Below are positions 13,236-14,301 of a stretch of DNA of 14,301 bases, one piece after another. The notes under the pieces are model-generated. The model saw nothing but the letters and a program-made list of their open reading frames with translations, searched no databases and was not told the DNA's origin. The position numbers were made by a program, and so were the translations under genes. How positions within the stretch are numbered: the stretch's first letter is position 1; every line of letters starts with the position of its first letter. The stretch is from Prevotella sp. CAG:485 (GTDB lineage Bacteria; Bacteroidota; Bacteroidia; Bacteroidales; Muribaculaceae). The stretch covers positions 12,513 through 26,813 of the forward strand of contig FR897820.1 of NCBI GenBank assembly GCA_000437495.1. The letters are read 5' to 3'.

Positions 13236-14301
13236 TGCGCCAGATTATTACATATTTCACCGACGATGATCTGTATAAGTTCACCATGTGCTGTGCGGTG
13301 ATAAAAAACTTTCCGCGCACTCAGGTCAAGTACAGGTTCAACGACCGCAACAATACGGTTTATCCGGCCGGTTTTGCCGAGGAACTGCGACGGCAGATAA
13401 AGATGCTGGAATCGGTTGTAATCACCGATGAGGAGATTGCCTTTATGCGTCGCCGCTGCAGCTATATCCCGGCTTGGTTCTACAGTTACCTCAAGGGCTT
13501 CCGCTACGACAGCCGTTGGGTGACAGTGAATCAGGATGAAGAGGGGCATCTCGACATAGTCTTCGAAGGCTGTTGGAGCAATACTATATTTCTTGAAGTC
13601 AAAGTGCTGGCCATCATCTCTGAATTATATTACATAATGACAGGTCAGGATGCTTCGTTTGACTATGAGTGCTATTATGCCAAGTCATACGCTAAGGCAC
13701 GCAGGCTGATTGAGGCAGGCTGCACATTCAGCGATTTCGGCACACGGCGCCGCGCATCTTTCAAGGCTCAGGATACGGTAATCAGAGCGATGAAGGAGTG
13801 CCGGAACAACATATCGGCTCCGGGCAGTTTTACGGGCACGAGTAATGTCTATTTCGCCATGAAATATGATTTGGTGCCCATTGGCACCATGGCTCATGAA
13901 CTGATTTGTGCCATTGCCGGAATGTATGGTCCGCAGATGGCTAACAACATTGCCATGAAAATATGGGCCAACACTTACAGAGGCGCTCTGGGAACGTTCC
14001 TTTACGACACTTACGGCTGGCGTATCTTCAGTTTGAATTTCTCTGAAGACTATGCCAACATGTTCAAAGGTCTGCGCATTGACAGCGGCGACAATTTTCA
14101 CGAGCTGGATCTCATCACCAAAAAATACCGCAGTTTGCATATTGACCCGCGCACCAAGCAGATTGTGTTCAGCAACGGCATGGATGTTGACAGAGCCATC
14201 GAGATACAGAAGTATGCGCACAACAAGTGCATACCTTCCTTCGGCATTGGCACACACTTCACCAACGATTTCACGGGGCAGCGGCGTAATTCCGTGGCAG
14301 A
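13235..14301 (+). CDS. pncB: Nicotinate phosphoribosyltransferase, 3' end outside window
   Basis: Cytoplasmic NAD-salvage enzyme that converts nicotinate, PRPP and ATP to nicotinate mononucleotide. About 355 residues are visible and the frame runs off the end of the window; the family is usually about 390-400 residues. Motifs: the N-terminal TDDDLYKFTM, YRFNDR, FSDFGTRRR (about 165-173), GTSNVYFA (201-208), PIGTMAHE with His221 (the residue autophosphorylated in the family, as in Salmonella PncB), LRIDSGDNFHE, and VFSNGMD followed by SFGIGTHFTND. The ATG at 13235 overlaps the last base of the upstream HD-gene stop (TAATG) and gives the conserved N terminus directly. No lesion is seen. Confidence 0.96.
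   Translation, partial: MRQIITYFTDDDLYKFTMCCAVIKNFPRTQVKYRFNDRNNTVYPAGFAEELRRQIKMLESVVITDEEIAFMRRRCSYIPAWFYSYLKGFRYDSRWVTVNQDEEGHLDIVFEGCWSNTIFLEVKVLAIISELYYIMTGQDASFDYECYYAKSYAKARRLIEAGCTFSDFGTRRRASFKAQDTVIRAMKECRNNISAPGSFTGTSNVYFAMKYDLVPIGTMAHELICAIAGMYGPQMANNIAMKIWANTYRGALGTFLYDTYGWRIFSLNFSEDYANMFKGLRIDSGDNFHELDLITKKYRSLHIDPRTKQIVFSNGMDVDRAIEIQKYAHNKCIPSFGIGTHFTNDFTGQRRNSVA

Noticed and set aside
13007..14257. Two long reverse-strand open frames (13007-13549 and 13685-14257)
   Set aside because: Both are antisense to the HD hydrolase and pncB, which carry clear motifs.

Overview
The window looks like a chromosomal stretch of a Bacteroidales bacterium, perhaps of the Muribaculaceae. The evidence is promoters of the Bacteroidetes type (TAnnTTTG at -7 with TTG about 19-21 bp upstream), little use of Shine-Dalgarno sites, signal peptides cut before Q or next to a lipobox Cys followed by acidic residues, a WG-repeat secreted protein, a Bacteroidetes-type porin and a possible type IX secretion C-terminal tail. 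The family-level placement is inference. I see no rRNA, tRNA, CRISPR array, insertion sequence or prophage.

Layout, left to right: (1) the 3' part of a dicarboxylate/amino-acid:cation symporter (+) ending at a strong hairpin terminator; (2) a secreted WG-repeat protein gene (-), split into two reading frames by a 23-bp tandem duplication; (3) exodeoxyribonuclease III (-) with its own terminator; (4) a secreted alpha/beta-hydrolase esterase (+), split by a 1-base frameshift; (5) a tight four-gene operon read leftward from a well-formed promoter near 9770: MBOAT O-acyltransferase, membrane-anchored SGNH protein (split by a 1-base frameshift), SGNH/GDSL lipoprotein, outer-membrane beta-barrel protein; (6) a leftward pair of porin and Gate-domain (nucleoside-recognition-like) membrane protein; (7) a rightward pair of HD-domain phosphohydrolase (split by one extra A in an A7 run) and nicotinate phosphoribosyltransferase (pncB), whose 3' end lies outside the window.

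The most interesting functional unit is the MBOAT/SGNH/SGNH-lipoprotein/beta-barrel operon. Its parts resemble the acyl-transfer and SGNH partners of alginate- or cellulose-type exopolysaccharide O-acetylation machines, but here they sit with a probably surface-exposed lipoprotein and a small barrel and with no polysaccharide synthase in view. It could be an envelope-glycan O-acylation and deacylation system.

The second notable point is that four genes are each broken by one small lesion (+23, -1, -1, +1). In each case the restored frame gives a continuous protein with the family's motifs. Sequencing or assembly error is the leading explanation for the single-base cases. Recent inactivation or slippage-based variation is also possible, most plausibly for the 23-bp duplication and the A7 run.
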